64,000 nt of DNA from Gulosibacter molinativorax (GCF_003010915.2 NZ_CP028426.1:2790001-2854000), one strand, 5' to 3'. Shown: positions 18,398-26,528, numbered from the stretch's first letter. Notes: generated from the sequence alone by a model not told the origin. Numbers and translations: made by a program.

Positions 18398-19690
18398 ATG
18401 AGGCCGGCCCCCTTGTCACGTCATACCGCCAAGCATGGCGCGCAGCTTCCGCGCGTAGGCGGGACGGAGGCGCGTCACGGACGGCTCCCAACCACCACCG
18501 TTGCCAAGTCAATCGGCAAAGGAATCGCCATGGTGATGGGGGTCGTGCTCGTCTCGCTGGTCACGTTCGGCGGGATTGTTTACGCGAACCTCCAGTCTGG
18601 CGTCGAGACGTTCGACCTCGCGGATAATTCGGCCCAGGGCGACATCTTCGAGGGTGGCGTCAACATCCTGCTCGTCGGCAGCGACTCTCGCGCGGATGCA
18701 CAGGGCAATATTCAGGCTGGCGCATCCGAGAGCGTCCTCAACGATGTCAACATGATCTTCCACCTCTCGGAGGATCACTCAAACGCGACTGTTGTGTCGA
18801 TCCCCCGTGACACGCTCGTGAGTCGGCCGGATTGCACGGGCGACGATGGCTCGGAGTACTACGCCCAGGACGGCGTGATGATCAACTCCATCCTCGCCGA
18901 GGGTGGCATGAACTGCATCGTGAGTACCGTCGAGGGCATGAGCGGACTCGACATTCAGTTTGCCGGAATGATCGAGTTCAACGGCGTCATCGAAATGTCG
19001 AACGCCGTGGGCGGCGTCGAGGTTTGTGTCGAGCAGCCCATCGACGACTCGTACTCGAAGCTGACTCTGGATGCGGGTTACCACACGCTCCAGGGCGAAG
19101 AGGCGCTCAAGTTCCTGCGCACCCGGCACGGGGTCGGCGACGGCTCCGACCTTGCGCGAATCGAAAATCAGCAGGTCTTTCTCTCGGCACTGATGCGCAC
19201 GATCAAGAGCAACGAGACTCTCACGAATCCGACCAAGGTGTACGGCCTTGCACGCGCCGCGACGCAGAACATGCTGCTCTCGAGCAACTTGAACAGCGTC
19301 GACACGCTCGTGAGCCTCGCGAACGCGCTCGCGCAGGTGCCACTCAGCGAGTTCACCTTCGTGCGCCTCCCGGTGGTCGACTCCGAGTGGTATGCGGGCC
19401 GCGTCGAGCCCGCGTATCCCGATGCGGAACAGATGTGGCAGCTCATCGCGGACGACCAGTCGCTCAACGTGGGCAACGACGAGACGACTGCCCCGACCGA
19501 TGGTTCGGGCGAGGCTGATGCGCCGACCGCGGACAGCAGCGGCGCAGATGCTGGCACGACCGACAGATCGGCTGATGGCTCGGCCGATGTCGAGGGGCCA
19601 GCTGCATCCGCGGAGTCCACTCCAGCCCCGACACTGCAGGGGCAGACCGCCGATACCGAATCCTGCTCCAACTCCGATTCCTTGTTCTAG
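18398..19690 (+). CDS. LytR-CpsA-Psr (LCP) family cell-wall glycopolymer ligase
   Basis: Membrane-anchored phosphotransferase of 430 residues expected to attach secondary polymers to peptidoglycan outside the cell. A short basic cytoplasmic N-terminus precedes one transmembrane helix around residues 45-65 (VMGVVLVSLVTFGGIVYANL). The LCP domain shows ILLVGSDSRAD, VVSIPRDTLV, and LKFLRTRHGVGDGSDLARIE with the conserved Arg residues. The C-terminal 80 residues are an Asp/Ala/Ser/Thr-rich, probably disordered tail. Start at 18398 is tentative because AGGAA is very close to ATG; TTG at 18413 is an alternative. Confidence 0.86.
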   Translation: MRPAPLSRHTAKHGAQLPRVGGTEARHGRLPTTTVAKSIGKGIAMVMGVVLVSLVTFGGIVYANLQSGVETFDLADNSAQGDIFEGGVNILLVGSDSRADAQGNIQAGASESVLNDVNMIFHLSEDHSNATVVSIPRDTLVSRPDCTGDDGSEYYAQDGVMINSILAEGGMNCIVSTVEGMSGLDIQFAGMIEFNGVIEMSNAVGGVEVCVEQPIDDSYSKLTLDAGYHTLQGEEALKFLRTRHGVGDGSDLARIENQQVFLSALMRTIKSNETLTNPTKVYGLARAATQNMLLSSNLNSVDTLVSLANALAQVPLSEFTFVRLPVVDSEWYAGRVEPAYPDAEQMWQLIADDQSLNVGNDETTAPTDGSGEADAPTADSSGADAGTTDRSADGSADVEGPAASAESTPAPTLQGQTADTESCSNSDSLF

Positions 19691-19736
19691 AGCCAAACTG
19701 ACGGCGTCGAAAAATCCATGTACACTTGGCGAGTCT

Positions 19737-19825
19737 GGACACGTGCTAGAGCGGCCGAATAGACCACCCTGCTAAGGTGGAGTCCCTGGTTACGGGGACC
19801 GAGGGTTCAAATCCCTCCGTGTCCG
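19737..19825 (+). tRNA. tRNA-Ser (anticodon GCT)
   Basis: 89-nt type II tRNA. Acceptor GGACACG pairs with CGTGTCC, discriminator G, anticodon stem CCACC/GGTGG with loop CTGCTAA, T-arm GAGGG-TTCAAAT-CCCTC. It reads AGC/AGU. Its 3' 24 nt are repeated downstream. Confidence 0.96.
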
Positions 19826-19925
19826 CAGATGGAGATTTCTCCGAAATCTCTTAACTGAACATTGCAAGCGAATTCGTTGGGACGCAAGGCGGTGCCTTGC
19901 GGGGTTCAAATCCCTCCGTGTCCGC
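19803..19925 (+). repeat. 24-bp direct repeat of the tRNA-Ser 3' end
   Basis: Positions 19803-19826 (T-arm to the end of tRNA-Ser) recur exactly at 19902-19925, beginning GGGTTCAAATCCCTCCGTGT. The 75-bp interval contains a small hairpin (GCAAGGC/GCCTTGC) and no gene. The arrangement looks like two att sites around an almost completely lost element, or a decayed second tRNA copy. Confidence 0.85.
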
Positions 19926-19931
19926 CAATCG

Positions 19932-19974
19932 AAAACCCCCAACTCCGTCAACTGATGGCCAAGTTGGGGGTTTT
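19932..19974 (+). terminator. Rho-independent terminator after tRNA-Ser
   Basis: Stem AAAACCCCCAACT with its complement at 19962-19974 and a T-run. It ends the tRNA-Ser transcript just past the repeated tRNA 3' end. Confidence 0.85.
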
Positions 19975-20077
19975 ATGTTTCGCTGCATCGGTGAGTCTGT
20001 CTCTATATTGAGTATTCTGATTCAAGTATCGAAACGTGGGCGTAGATTGCGTTCGCGCACACGAGGGTGGTGGTGAC

Positions 20078-20725
20078 GTGGCTGAAGCGGGATCGCAGAC
20101 CCTGTCGCGGGGGCTAAGGGCGCTCGAGCTCATTGGGGAATCAACCACCCCGCTATCCGTGCCCGAAGTGGCGGAGAAGCTGGGCATCCATCGCTCCATG
20201 GCGTACCGCCTGGTGCGCACGCTCGAGGACCACGCACTCGTGGTGCGGAACGCTGATGGCGGGCTCGAAGTAGGCGTGCGCATGGTGTCGCTCGCGCGGA
20301 ATGCCGCGCGGGACCTGCGCGCAGCGGCCACGCCGGAGCTCACGCGGCTCGCCCAGGAGCTTGGCAAAACAGCCTTCGTCGCAACGTTCGACGGCGCCGA
20401 GGTGGTCACGCTCGTGACCGTCGAGCCGCAGCAGGCGGACTCCACGGTGGGGCAGCGGCCCGGCAGTCGCCACCCGATCGACAGCGGTGCGCCGGGACGG
20501 GTGATCCGCTCGCAGGTCAACCCCGAAGAGTTTCCCGCCGAGCGATACGAGCTCAGCCACGACGAGGTCATCGGTGGGCTCACCTCCATTGCCGTGCCGA
20601 TTCGGCTCACGAGCGGCGTGCCGACTTCGCTGGCGATCGTGTACCTCACGCAGGAGATCGACATCGACTCGACTGTCGCCGAACTGGAAGCGTCGGCACG
20701 TCGAATCGAGCGCGCTTCGCACTGA
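20078..20725 (+). CDS. IclR-family transcriptional regulator
   Basis: Regulator of 215 residues, shorter than typical IclR proteins (about 250). The N-terminal winged HTH spans about 8-65 (LRALELIGE, VAEKLGIHRSMAYRLVRTLE), followed by a compact ligand domain with GAPGRVI in place of the usual S-x-GKA-x-LA-type segment. The GTG at 20078 is chosen because it leaves the family-like GSQTLSRGLRALELI start. It heads a group of hydroxy-acid genes and likely controls them in response to a carboxylate. Confidence 0.83.
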   Translation: MAEAGSQTLSRGLRALELIGESTTPLSVPEVAEKLGIHRSMAYRLVRTLEDHALVVRNADGGLEVGVRMVSLARNAARDLRAAATPELTRLAQELGKTAFVATFDGAEVVTLVTVEPQQADSTVGQRPGSRHPIDSGAPGRVIRSQVNPEEFPAERYELSHDEVIGGLTSIAVPIRLTSGVPTSLAIVYLTQEIDIDSTVAELEASARRIERASH

Positions 20726-20845
20726 CGCACTGGACCGTGCTTCCCACTGTGCGGGACATTTCTTTCGCTGTGTGGAAAAGATCGTCCACTGGCCGGTAGC
20801 TTTTCGCATATCACCTCACCGGTACATGCAAAGGAGCAACACGAG

Positions 20846-21943
20846 ATGACGAAGCCTGCCTACGAGATCGCCGTATTCCCCGGCGACGGAATTGGTCCCG
20901 AAGTAATTGATTCGGCGCTCGCCGTCCTGAACGATGCGCAGTCGCGCTACGGCGTCACGCTGAACTACACGACGCACGACTTCAGTGCCGACCTCTACCG
21001 CCGCACCGGCAAGAAGATCACCGAGGCTGACATGGATGCGATCGACGACAAGTCGGATGCGGTCTTGTTCGGCGCGATGGGGCTTCCGGATGTTCGCGGT
21101 CCTGAGGGCCTCGAGCTCGGCGCGCAGGTTGAGATGCGTGCCCACTACGGCCTGTTCGCGAGCCTTCGCCCCGTGCGACTCTTCGACGGCGTCGAGGGTC
21201 CGCTCAAGGATCGCAACGTTGACATGCTCGTCATCCGCGAAACCTCCGAGGGCATGTTCGCGGGTCTCCACGACAAGCACGAGCCGAGCGACGAGACCGC
21301 GTCGGACCGCATGACCATCACCCGCGCCAACTGCGAGCGACTCTTCGATGTCGCGTTCTCGCAGGCTCGGATGCGCCGCAAGCGCGGCACCCCCGGTCGC
21401 GTCACGCTCCTGCACAAGTCGAACGCGCTGCGCAGCAACGTCCTCATGGAAAGGGTCTTCGACGAGGTCGCGGCCAAGAACAGCGACGTCGAGAGCACCA
21501 AGTTCTACATCGACGTCGGCTCGATGTACATGGTCACCGACCCGAAGCGCTACGACGTGGTCGTCTCCGAGAATATCTTCGGCGACATCACGAGCGAGAT
21601 TGTGGCGGGCATCGGCGGCGGCCTCGGCATCGCGCCGTCGGCCGACGTGAGCCTCACCCAGGGCGTATTCCAGCCATCGCACGGCAGCGCGCCGGACATC
21701 GCGGGCCAGGGAACCGCGAACCCGATCGCCATGATCCTTTCGGCCGCCATGATGCTCGAGTGGCTTGGCGACCAGCACGAGGACGAGCGCTGCACGCTTG
21801 CCGGCCAGGGCATCCAGGCCGCGGTCGAGAAGGTGCTGGCCGAGGGCCCGCGCGCGAAGGACCTCGGCGGTGACGCCGGCACGCAAGACGTGACCGACGG
21901 CGTAATCGCCGCCCTCGCCACCGTTGGTGTCGTCACCGCATAG
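20846..21943 (+). CDS. Beta-decarboxylating dehydrogenase (tartrate/isopropylmalate dehydrogenase family)
   Basis: NAD-dependent 3-hydroxyacid oxidative decarboxylase of 365 residues. Family marks: FPGDGIGPEVID at residues 11-22, substrate arginines in RAHYGLFASLRPVRLF and DMLVIRETSEGMFAG, the metal-binding Asp segment YDVVVSENIFGDITSEIV, and the C-terminal QPSHGSAPDIAGQGTANPIA adenine loop. RETSEG differs from the leuB RELTGG, so leucine synthesis is unlikely; tartrate, D-malate or a related substrate fits. AAAGGAG precedes the ATG. It is followed 40 bp later by a 2-hydroxyacid dehydrogenase. Confidence 0.85.
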   Translation: MTKPAYEIAVFPGDGIGPEVIDSALAVLNDAQSRYGVTLNYTTHDFSADLYRRTGKKITEADMDAIDDKSDAVLFGAMGLPDVRGPEGLELGAQVEMRAHYGLFASLRPVRLFDGVEGPLKDRNVDMLVIRETSEGMFAGLHDKHEPSDETASDRMTITRANCERLFDVAFSQARMRRKRGTPGRVTLLHKSNALRSNVLMERVFDEVAAKNSDVESTKFYIDVGSMYMVTDPKRYDVVVSENIFGDITSEIVAGIGGGLGIAPSADVSLTQGVFQPSHGSAPDIAGQGTANPIAMILSAAMMLEWLGDQHEDERCTLAGQGIQAAVEKVLAEGPRAKDLGGDAGTQDVTDGVIAALATVGVVTA

Positions 21944-21983
21944 GTGCGGCGAAGCCGCCACGAATCAACAAAGGATTCAATTC

Positions 21984-23048
21984 ATGACGTACAAAGTGCT
22001 CGTTCTTAACCCCCTGCGCGACTACATTGACAAGCTCAAGGAGGCGACGCCCGAGGGCTTCTCGCTCACGGTGATGTCGCCGGATGCCTCCGTCGCGGAG
22101 ATGTCCGCCGAGGCCGCGGATGCGGACTTCATCATCTCGGGCGTCGAGATCCCCGAGGCCGTATTCCGCGCCGCGACGCAGGCCAAGTTCATCCAATACA
22201 TGAGCTCCGGCTACGGGCAGCTGCCGCTGGACGTGCTCAACGACCTGGGCATCCCCGTCGCGCAGATGAAGACGCATTCGATCTCGGTGGGGGAGCACGC
22301 CGTGACGCTGATGCTGACCGCGCTGCGGCGCATCCCCGCATCCCTCGAGCTGCTTCGCGAGGGTGCGTGGCGCCCCGACCTCGACGAGACGTCCTACTCC
22401 GAGCTGTATGGCAAGACCGTCGGGATCGTCGGCCTCGGGAACATCGGGCGCTGGGTCGGGAAGGTCGTGCGCCAGGGCTTCGGTGCCGAGGTGATTTACT
22501 ACGACAGCGCCGAGATCCCGCTCACGGTGTCCGAGCTCATTCCTGCGACCGCGGTGTCGCTCGACGACCTGATGCGCGAGTCGGACATCGTCTGTGTGAA
22601 CCTGCCGCTGAATGCAACCTCCGAGAAACTGATCGGTCGGGAGCAGCTCGAACTGATGAAGCCGAGCGGCATTCTCGTCAACGTCGGTCGTGGCGAGGTC
22701 ATCGACGAGGATGCGCTGATCGAGGTGCTTCGCGAGCGTCGGATCGACGGTGCGGGACTCGACGTGTTTGCGAATGAGCCGCTCGACCTCTCGAGCGAGC
22801 TCCTCGAGCTCGACAACGTTGTCTGCACGCCGCACATGGCGGGCGTCGGCTGGGAGAACGTCCAGCGCCGCATCGTGACCGGGTGGGGCAACATTCAGGC
22901 TGTGCTTCGGGGGATGTGCCGACTGGCGTCATTACCGAGGTCAAGCGAGCCGAACAGGTGCTCGTTCCCTGAGCACCCTTCCCGAGAGGTGGGAAATATC
23001 GCTCTAATAATTGCCGATATTTCCCACGTCTCTCTACTCTCGCTGTAG
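21984..23048 (+). CDS. D-isomer-specific 2-hydroxyacid dehydrogenase, C-terminus frameshifted
   Basis: NAD(P)-dependent 2-hydroxyacid/2-oxoacid oxidoreductase. Rossmann motif GIVGLGNIGRWVG near residue 150; catalytic Arg in NVGRGEVIDEDAL, Glu in DVFANEPLD and His in TPHMAGVGWEN. After codon 308 the frame appears wrong: a run of five G at 22909-22913 with one more G would give the family-like ending RGDVPTGVITEVKRAEQVL and stop at 22972 (329 residues). As written the frame runs on to 23048 with an unrelated tail, past a hairpin. AAGGA precedes the ATG at 21984. The active site is unaffected. Confidence 0.8.
   Translation: MTYKVLVLNPLRDYIDKLKEATPEGFSLTVMSPDASVAEMSAEAADADFIISGVEIPEAVFRAATQAKFIQYMSSGYGQLPLDVLNDLGIPVAQMKTHSISVGEHAVTLMLTALRRIPASLELLREGAWRPDLDETSYSELYGKTVGIVGLGNIGRWVGKVVRQGFGAEVIYYDSAEIPLTVSELIPATAVSLDDLMRESDIVCVNLPLNATSEKLIGREQLELMKPSGILVNVGRGEVIDEDALIEVLRERRIDGAGLDVFANEPLDLSSELLELDNVVCTPHMAGVGWENVQRRIVTGWGNIQAVLRGMCRLASLPRSSEPNRCSFPEHPSREVGNIALIIADISHVSLLSL
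22989..23027. promoter_or_regulatory. 13-bp inverted repeat upstream of the hydroxycarboxylate transporter
   Basis: GTGGGAAATATCG pairs with its exact complement at 23015-23027 across a 13-nt AT-rich spacer, with further imperfect pairing outside. No T-tract follows. It may be an operator for the IclR-type regulator or an mRNA hairpin. It lies past the predicted true end of the dehydrogenase gene. Confidence 0.65.
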
Positions 23049-23144
23049 TCAACAAGCGCACTCTTGCTCAATCGGGCAAGCGCACGAGATCACTTCCCCT
23101 AACCACACTCTCCGCAAGGATGCGGACAATCGAGTAGGACAACG

Positions 23145-24608
23145 ATGTCAAGCAACGAAGCCGCGTCGAAGGCAACTGCCGTCGATGCCAATGCTGCCGA
23201 GCCGAACGAGGCGAACATGGAGCAGAACCAGGGTCAGGCCCCGAAGGGCCCCTCGCGGACCGAAATGATCGCGACCAGCAACCCCGCCATCGCGACGCAG
23301 AAGAAGCGCTACACCTGGCGCCGCATCAACGACATGCCGATCTGGTGGTTCCTCGCGGTCCTCGCCACGGTTGCCGTGGCCGTGTACACCGGTAACCTCC
23401 CCGAGGCGCTCCTCGGCGGCTTCGCGGTAACCCTTACCCTCGGTGGCCTCCTCACGTGGATCGGTTCGATGATCCCCGGTCTGCGTGACTACGGTCTCGC
23501 GACGCTGCTGTGCACGTTCGTACCCTCGGCAATCATCTTCTTCGGGTTGATGCCCGAGATCGTCACCGAAACCGTCACGGCATTCATGACCGAGGTCGGA
23601 TTCCTCGACTTCATCGTCGCGGCGATCATCACCGGTGCAGTGCTCGGCATGCCCCGCAAGCTGCTCATCAAGGCGGGCCCGCGCTTCCTCGTGCCACTCG
23701 CAGGATGCATCGTCCTCACCTTCGCGATCATCGGCGGACTCGGCGCTCTGTTCGGCCGTGGCTTCATCGAGACCATGCTGCTCATTGCGGCCCCGACCAT
23801 GGCCGGTGGCATCGGCGTCGGCGCGATCCCGATGTCGGAGATGTATGCGGCCGAAACCGGCCAGGACGTCGGCGTCTACTTCGCGCAGCTCGTCGCCGTC
23901 ACCGCACTCGCGAACGGTATCTGCATCCTCATCGCCGGCATCGTCCGCGGTCTCGGAAGCAAGAAGCCCAACCTCTTCCCCGGGTTCTACGGTGGCGGCC
24001 AGCTCATGCGCATCGAGGACAAGAACGGCGACCTCACGATGCCGAAAGCCAAGGCGTCCGCGACGTTCCTCAGCCTCGGCAAGGGCCTGCTCATCACGGC
24101 AGTCCTCTACACGCTCGCGAACGTGCTGAACGCGTACATGCCGCTGCTGCACACCTTCGCGTGGCTCATCATCTCCGCCGCGATCCTGAAGATCTTCAAC
24201 CTGTTCCCGAGCGAGCTCGAAGAGGCTGCGACCGAGTGGGGTAGCCTCATGACCACCTACTTCGTGCCTGCACTGCTAGTCGGTGTGTCGATCGCTTACA
24301 TCAACCTCGAGGAGGTCATCCACGCGGTTGCCGACCCGGTATTCCTGCTTCTGGTCGTGCTGTGTGTGGCTGTCTCGGGTCTGGTTGCCGGCTTCCTCGG
24401 TTACCTACTCAAGTTCTACTTCGTGGAGGCGATGGTCATTCCAGGCTTCGTGATGGCGGACTCGGGTGGTAGTGGTGACGTCGCGGTGCTCTCGGCGTCG
24501 AACCTCATGCACCTGATGCCGTTCGCCGCACTCGCAACGCGAATTGGTGGCGCGTTCACGCTCTTCATCACCGCGCTTCTGGTGCCACTACTCTCTGTGG
24601 TGTCGTAG
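23145..24608 (+). CDS. 2-hydroxycarboxylate transporter family protein (citrate/malate type)
   Basis: Secondary transporter of 487 residues in the cytoplasmic membrane, family 2HCT (CitS, CimH, MaeN). It has about eleven helices and the two reentrant-loop signatures GGIGVGAIPMSEMY and DSGGSGDVAVLSASNLM, with Arg in TRIGGAF near the C-terminus as the carboxylate-binding residue. The first 60 residues are a hydrophilic, Ala/Asn/Glu-rich extension longer than usual; the start ATG has GTAGGA upstream. With the two dehydrogenases and IclR regulator it suggests import and oxidation of malate, citrate or a similar hydroxy acid. Confidence 0.88.
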   Translation: MSSNEAASKATAVDANAAEPNEANMEQNQGQAPKGPSRTEMIATSNPAIATQKKRYTWRRINDMPIWWFLAVLATVAVAVYTGNLPEALLGGFAVTLTLGGLLTWIGSMIPGLRDYGLATLLCTFVPSAIIFFGLMPEIVTETVTAFMTEVGFLDFIVAAIITGAVLGMPRKLLIKAGPRFLVPLAGCIVLTFAIIGGLGALFGRGFIETMLLIAAPTMAGGIGVGAIPMSEMYAAETGQDVGVYFAQLVAVTALANGICILIAGIVRGLGSKKPNLFPGFYGGGQLMRIEDKNGDLTMPKAKASATFLSLGKGLLITAVLYTLANVLNAYMPLLHTFAWLIISAAILKIFNLFPSELEEAATEWGSLMTTYFVPALLVGVSIAYINLEEVIHAVADPVFLLLVVLCVAVSGLVAGFLGYLLKFYFVEAMVIPGFVMADSGGSGDVAVLSASNLMHLMPFAALATRIGGAFTLFITALLVPLLSVVS

Positions 24609-24629
24609 CGGCGCATCCACTCCCGAACA

Positions 24630-25898
24630 CTAGGCCTGCCGGGCCGCCTGTAATGGGCGGCCCGGCAGTACTGTTGCGGCGATTACGAACGCGATAAGAA
24701 AAAGCGCGCCGACCATCCCGACCAGCCCCGGCCATCCCCATTGCTGAAAGAAGAGACCGCCGACGAAGCCGAGGACGCTGGAGCCGATGTAGTAGGAGAG
24801 GTTATAGAGCGCGGTCGACTGGGCCCGGCCGAATTTCGGGAAGGACCCAGACCATCCTGACGTGATCGCGTGCGCGCCGAAGAATGCCGCGGTCAGGATA
24901 ATCAGGCCGCTGACGATCGCCACGATGTTCGGGACGAGCATGATGGCGAGGCCGACCCAGGTGATCGACTGAAAGATCAGGAGCATCCGCTTGCGCCCAT
25001 ATTGGCTGGCGAGGCGGCCCGCGAATGGCGACGTGAATGTGCCCGCGAGATAGGCGAGGAAGACGAGCGACGAGACCCACACCGGCAGGAAGAATGGCGC
25101 CTTGGTGAGGTGATAGCCGAGGTAGTTGTAGATCGCGACGAAGCCGCCCATGAGGAGGAACGGTTGCGTGTAGAGCGCGAGCAGCACCGGGTTACGCAGA
25201 TGCTTCCACGCATTCGACAGCGTGAGTTGGATGGACTGGCCGAGAGTGCTGCCTGTGCCACCCATCGGGATGAAACCGCGCGGTTGCGGCGTCAGCAGCA
25301 TGAAGAGGATGGATGCGAGGATCGACAGCGCGGCGACCGCCAGGAAGCCAATTTCCCAAGAACCGGTCGCCTCGCCGACCGGCCCGCTGATGATTCGGCC
25401 CGAGAGGCCGCCGATCGTGTTCCCCGCGACGAAAGTGCCGCCCGCGACCGCCGCATCCGACCGGTGGATTTCCTCGTTGATATAGGCCATCGCGACCGCT
25501 GGGACGCCGCCGAGAGCGATGCCTTCGAGGAACCTGACGGCGAGGGTGAGCTCGAACGTGGGCATCGCGGTTGAGAGGAGGCCGAGCAGGGTTGCGGCGA
25601 CGACGGCGATCGAGATCGTGCGCTTTCTGCCGATGCGGTCGGCGACGAGCGACCATGGCACCACTGCGATGGCGAGACCGCCGGTGCCCATCGAGACCAT
25701 GAGTGACGACTCGGCGATGGTGACTTGGAACGACTCGGCGATTTGGGGGAGGAGCGCTTGGGGTGCGTAGAGCTGTGCGAACGTCGCGATCCCGGCGAGC
25801 AGCATCGCGAGTTGGATGCGCGTGTACGGGCCGGTGCCCCGGCGGTGGCCAATCCAGGTTGAGCCTGTTTCGGAGAAGCCGGGGTCGTTCGTAGTCAC
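24630..25898 (-). CDS. MFS transporter (YnfM/arabinose-efflux type)
   Basis: Twelve-helix major facilitator of 422 residues. First-half motif A is VADRIGRKRTISIAV and second-half equivalent ASQYGRKRMLLIF; VRFLEGIALGGVPAVAMAYI is typical of the YnfM/AraJ group. Drug or metabolite efflux is the usual role, not known here. The start is GTG at 25898; TAGTCT six bases before it would fit a leaderless transcript. It converges with the 2HCT transporter and faces away from tRNA-Arg. Confidence 0.85.
   Translation of the reverse strand: MTTNDPGFSETGSTWIGHRRGTGPYTRIQLAMLLAGIATFAQLYAPQALLPQIAESFQVTIAESSLMVSMGTGGLAIAVVPWSLVADRIGRKRTISIAVVAATLLGLLSTAMPTFELTLAVRFLEGIALGGVPAVAMAYINEEIHRSDAAVAGGTFVAGNTIGGLSGRIISGPVGEATGSWEIGFLAVAALSILASILFMLLTPQPRGFIPMGGTGSTLGQSIQLTLSNAWKHLRNPVLLALYTQPFLLMGGFVAIYNYLGYHLTKAPFFLPVWVSSLVFLAYLAGTFTSPFAGRLASQYGRKRMLLIFQSITWVGLAIMLVPNIVAIVSGLIILTAAFFGAHAITSGWSGSFPKFGRAQSTALYNLSYYIGSSVLGFVGGLFFQQWGWPGLVGMVGALFLIAFVIAATVLPGRPLQAARQA
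24636..24668. terminator. Hairpin terminator overlapping the MFS gene end
   Basis: Perfect 13-bp stem CTGCCGGGCCGCC with complement at 24656-24668, 7-nt loop. It lies 30 bp after the transporter stop and inside the last codons of the convergent MFS gene. Confidence 0.7.
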
Positions 25899-26053
25899 GG
25901 TCCTAGACTAGGCCCGGCACGGGATGCTGGTGTGTCGGGCGAGCTGGTGCGGATGTGAGGGTGATTTTGCGCTCCGTTCGGGCCTTTGTCTGGCCTGATT
26001 TGCGAATGCGTTTTTATGTAGCTATGCTAGATCAGTCGCCAGCACGGCGGCCT

Positions 26054-26126
26054 GCGCCTGTGGCTCAATGGATAGAGCATCTGACTACGGATCAGAAGGT
26101 TGGGGGTTCGAGTCCCTCCAGGCGCA
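26054..26126 (+). tRNA. tRNA-Arg (anticodon ACG), prophage insertion site
   Basis: 73-nt tRNA: acceptor GCGCCTG with CAGGCGC, discriminator A, anticodon stem TCTGA/TCAGA and loop CTACGGA, T-arm GGGGG-TTCGAGT-CCCTC. No CCA is encoded. Its 3' half overlaps the 3' end of the prophage repressor gene on the other strand. Confidence 0.97.
26092..26126. other. Left attachment site (attL) region of the prophage
   Basis: Phage genes begin immediately after tRNA-Arg, and the repressor reading frame continues into the tRNA to a stop at 26092-26094. The phage must carry a copy of the tRNA 3' end, so the core lies within or around this stretch. The exact core cannot be set without attR, which is outside the window. 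Confidence 0.7.
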
Positions 26127-26397
26127 CGTTACGCCCCTCGCCCTCACCGGCGGGGGGCGTTTTTTGCTTTCCGAAGAGTGATTCGATGCTGACTCCGAGG
26201 ACATCGGCAAAGAGGGCGATGTCGTTCGGGTCGAGGGGTGTGGCCCCGGAAGCGCGGCGGTTTACCCAGGTGGGTTGTACGCCTAGTCGGTTGGCGAGTT
26301 TGCGGCCGCTCCAACGCTGGCGCGCCATTTCAGCGCGAATATTGTCGGCAACCACAGTATTCCAGTCTGTCGCGTGGTGGTTTTGCGGGGTAGTCAT
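26092..26397 (-). CDS. XRE-family prophage repressor, 3' end inside attL/tRNA-Arg
   Basis: Probable immunity repressor of 101 residues. The HTH covers about residues 20-70 (SGRKLANRLGVQPTWVNRRA, then ALFADVLGVSIESLFG). The last ten or so residues (RLEGLEPPTF) are encoded by the tRNA-Arg complement, so the C-terminus depends on integration; in the free phage genome the reading frame should continue differently. ATG at 26397 has no Shine-Dalgarno, but TACACT ends six bases before it, consistent with a leaderless mRNA. Divergent from a Cro-like gene. Confidence 0.8.
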   Translation of the reverse strand: MTTPQNHHATDWNTVVADNIRAEMARQRWSGRKLANRLGVQPTWVNRRASGATPLDPNDIALFADVLGVSIESLFGKQKTPPAGEGEGRNVRLEGLEPPTF

Positions 26398-26415
26398 GCC
26401 TCTAGTGTAGCGATA

Positions 26416-26430
26416 TTGCGCCCAGCGCAA
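26416..26430. promoter_or_regulatory. Candidate repressor operator
   Basis: Inverted repeat TTGCGC-CCA-GCGCAA in the 131-bp gap between the divergent repressor and Cro-like genes, overlapping the presumed -35 region of the repressor promoter. Size and position suit an XRE dimer. Confidence 0.55.
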
Positions 26431-26492
26431 CAGAGTTTGTACGAATGAAACAAAAAACGGCTCGCAATGACGCGACACGCGGTGTGTTGGAT

Positions 26493-26521
26493 TTGCACTG
26501 AATCAAAATGTGATCCAAGAT
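26493..26521 (+). promoter_or_regulatory. Candidate early rightward promoter
   Basis: TTGCAC at 26493-26498 and CAAGAT at 26516-26521 are separated by 17 bp. The -10 ends 7 bp before ATG 26529, so transcription may start at or next to the start codon. Confidence 0.45.
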
Positions 26522-26528
26522 GGAACAC

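Noticed and set aside
19850..19926. Possible third tRNA ending in the repeated tRNA-Ser 3' end
   Set aside because: No D-arm, anticodon arm or matching 5' acceptor strand can be found; only the 3' 24 nt are tRNA-like.
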